From Patella vulgata (lineage: Eukaryota > Mollusca > Gastropoda > Patellidae): a DNA stretch of 64,000 bases. Where the stretch lies: the NCBI RefSeq assembly GCF_932274485.2, contig NC_065879.2:38930436-38994435 (forward strand), written 5' to 3'. Of this stretch, positions 63,737 to 64,000 are shown piece by piece. Numbering within the stretch: the first letter of the stretch is position 1; every line of letters starts with the position of its first letter. The notes under the pieces are model-generated. The model did not search any database and was not told the origin of the DNA. It saw only the letters and a list, made by a program, of their open reading frames with translations. Both the position numbers and the translations under genes were made by a program.

Positions 63737-64000
63737 ATATAAGATGAAACGAAATTTAGGTAAGGCTGGGGGGAAAAAAATAGGATTTTTTAAAAAATTT
63801 GATTGTAAATTATTGTAATTGGAATAGGCAAAGCAATAAATGACTGAAGATACTCAACTTTTCAAAGATTTCAATTTTTTCCCCCAAATAGAGAAATCCA
63901 ATAATGACTAGCAATTAAACAACACTACCGTTAGGCTATAGTTGTCATGATCAAAATACCACTATACTCAAGGCAAATATGTAGACATGGCTATCCAGAA

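Overview
This 64 kb window is AT-rich animal DNA, most likely from a mollusc. The case for a mollusc is the mix of repeats: tRNA-derived SINEs, elements with ~150-bp tandem cores that end next to GACGGACA-type microsatellites, and a GAGGCCCAAAGGGCC hairpin motif. A Toll-like receptor relic with two cysteine clusters fits too. There is no bacterial gene organisation; recognisable coding DNA comes as short exons with GT/AG borders.

Host genes. The backbone is the 5' part of a type II (delta/eta-class) diacylglycerol kinase gene on the minus strand. Exon 1 (46314-46463) encodes an acidic N-terminus. Exons 2 (14607-14654) and 3 (13617-13679) encode the start of the PH domain. All three join in phase, and the rest of the gene lies left of the window. 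Intron 1 is about 31.7 kb and holds most of the mobile DNA described here. A Toll-like-receptor pseudogene (3331-6246, +) lies left of exon 3 and carries three insertions. Two weaker candidates are a membrane-protein exon (35335-35671, -) and a possible first exon (63623-63736, -).

Mobile elements. The centrepiece is a 7.9-kb DNA transposon of the ISL2EU/IS4EU (PIF/Harbinger-related) type at 19004-26922. It has ~55-bp terminal inverted repeats, a 2-bp target duplication and two convergent spliced genes. The left gene reads open through six exons and encodes a 504-aa SAP-SWIM-YqaJ nuclease-like protein whose ExK catalytic motif is damaged. The right gene encodes a THAP-DDE transposase with a frameshifting deletion. 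Six non-autonomous hAT-type elements with 8-bp target duplications are mapped. At least three tRNA-derived SINE families, Tc1/mariner and LINE scraps, and a foldback element are also present.

The most unusual pattern is a set of about ten elements that share both ends (a TGCCAGGCA...ACGCCCACA start and a hairpin-plus-GTATAAAAA finish) but carry different tandem-repeat cores, nearly all with periods of about 140-165 bp. They resemble non-autonomous Helentron-like elements such as DINE-1 or the bivalve pearl/BIV160 group. A near-identical 991-bp tandem duplication (55907-57890) is either very recent or an assembly artefact.

Region by region: 0-3 kb, SINE-in-SINE; 3.3-6.25 kb, TLR relic; 8-10.6 kb, repeat arrays and a hAT; 12.6-14.7 kb, a dispersed repeat and DGK exons 3 and 2; 15-17.8 kb, two Helentron-like elements; 19-26.9 kb, ISL2EU; 28-39 kb, Helentron-like arrays and a 1.2-kb hAT; 46.3 kb, DGK exon 1 and promoter; 47-55 kb, SINEs and fragments; 56-58 kb, tandem duplication; 58-62.7 kb, inverted Helentron-like elements and hAT.
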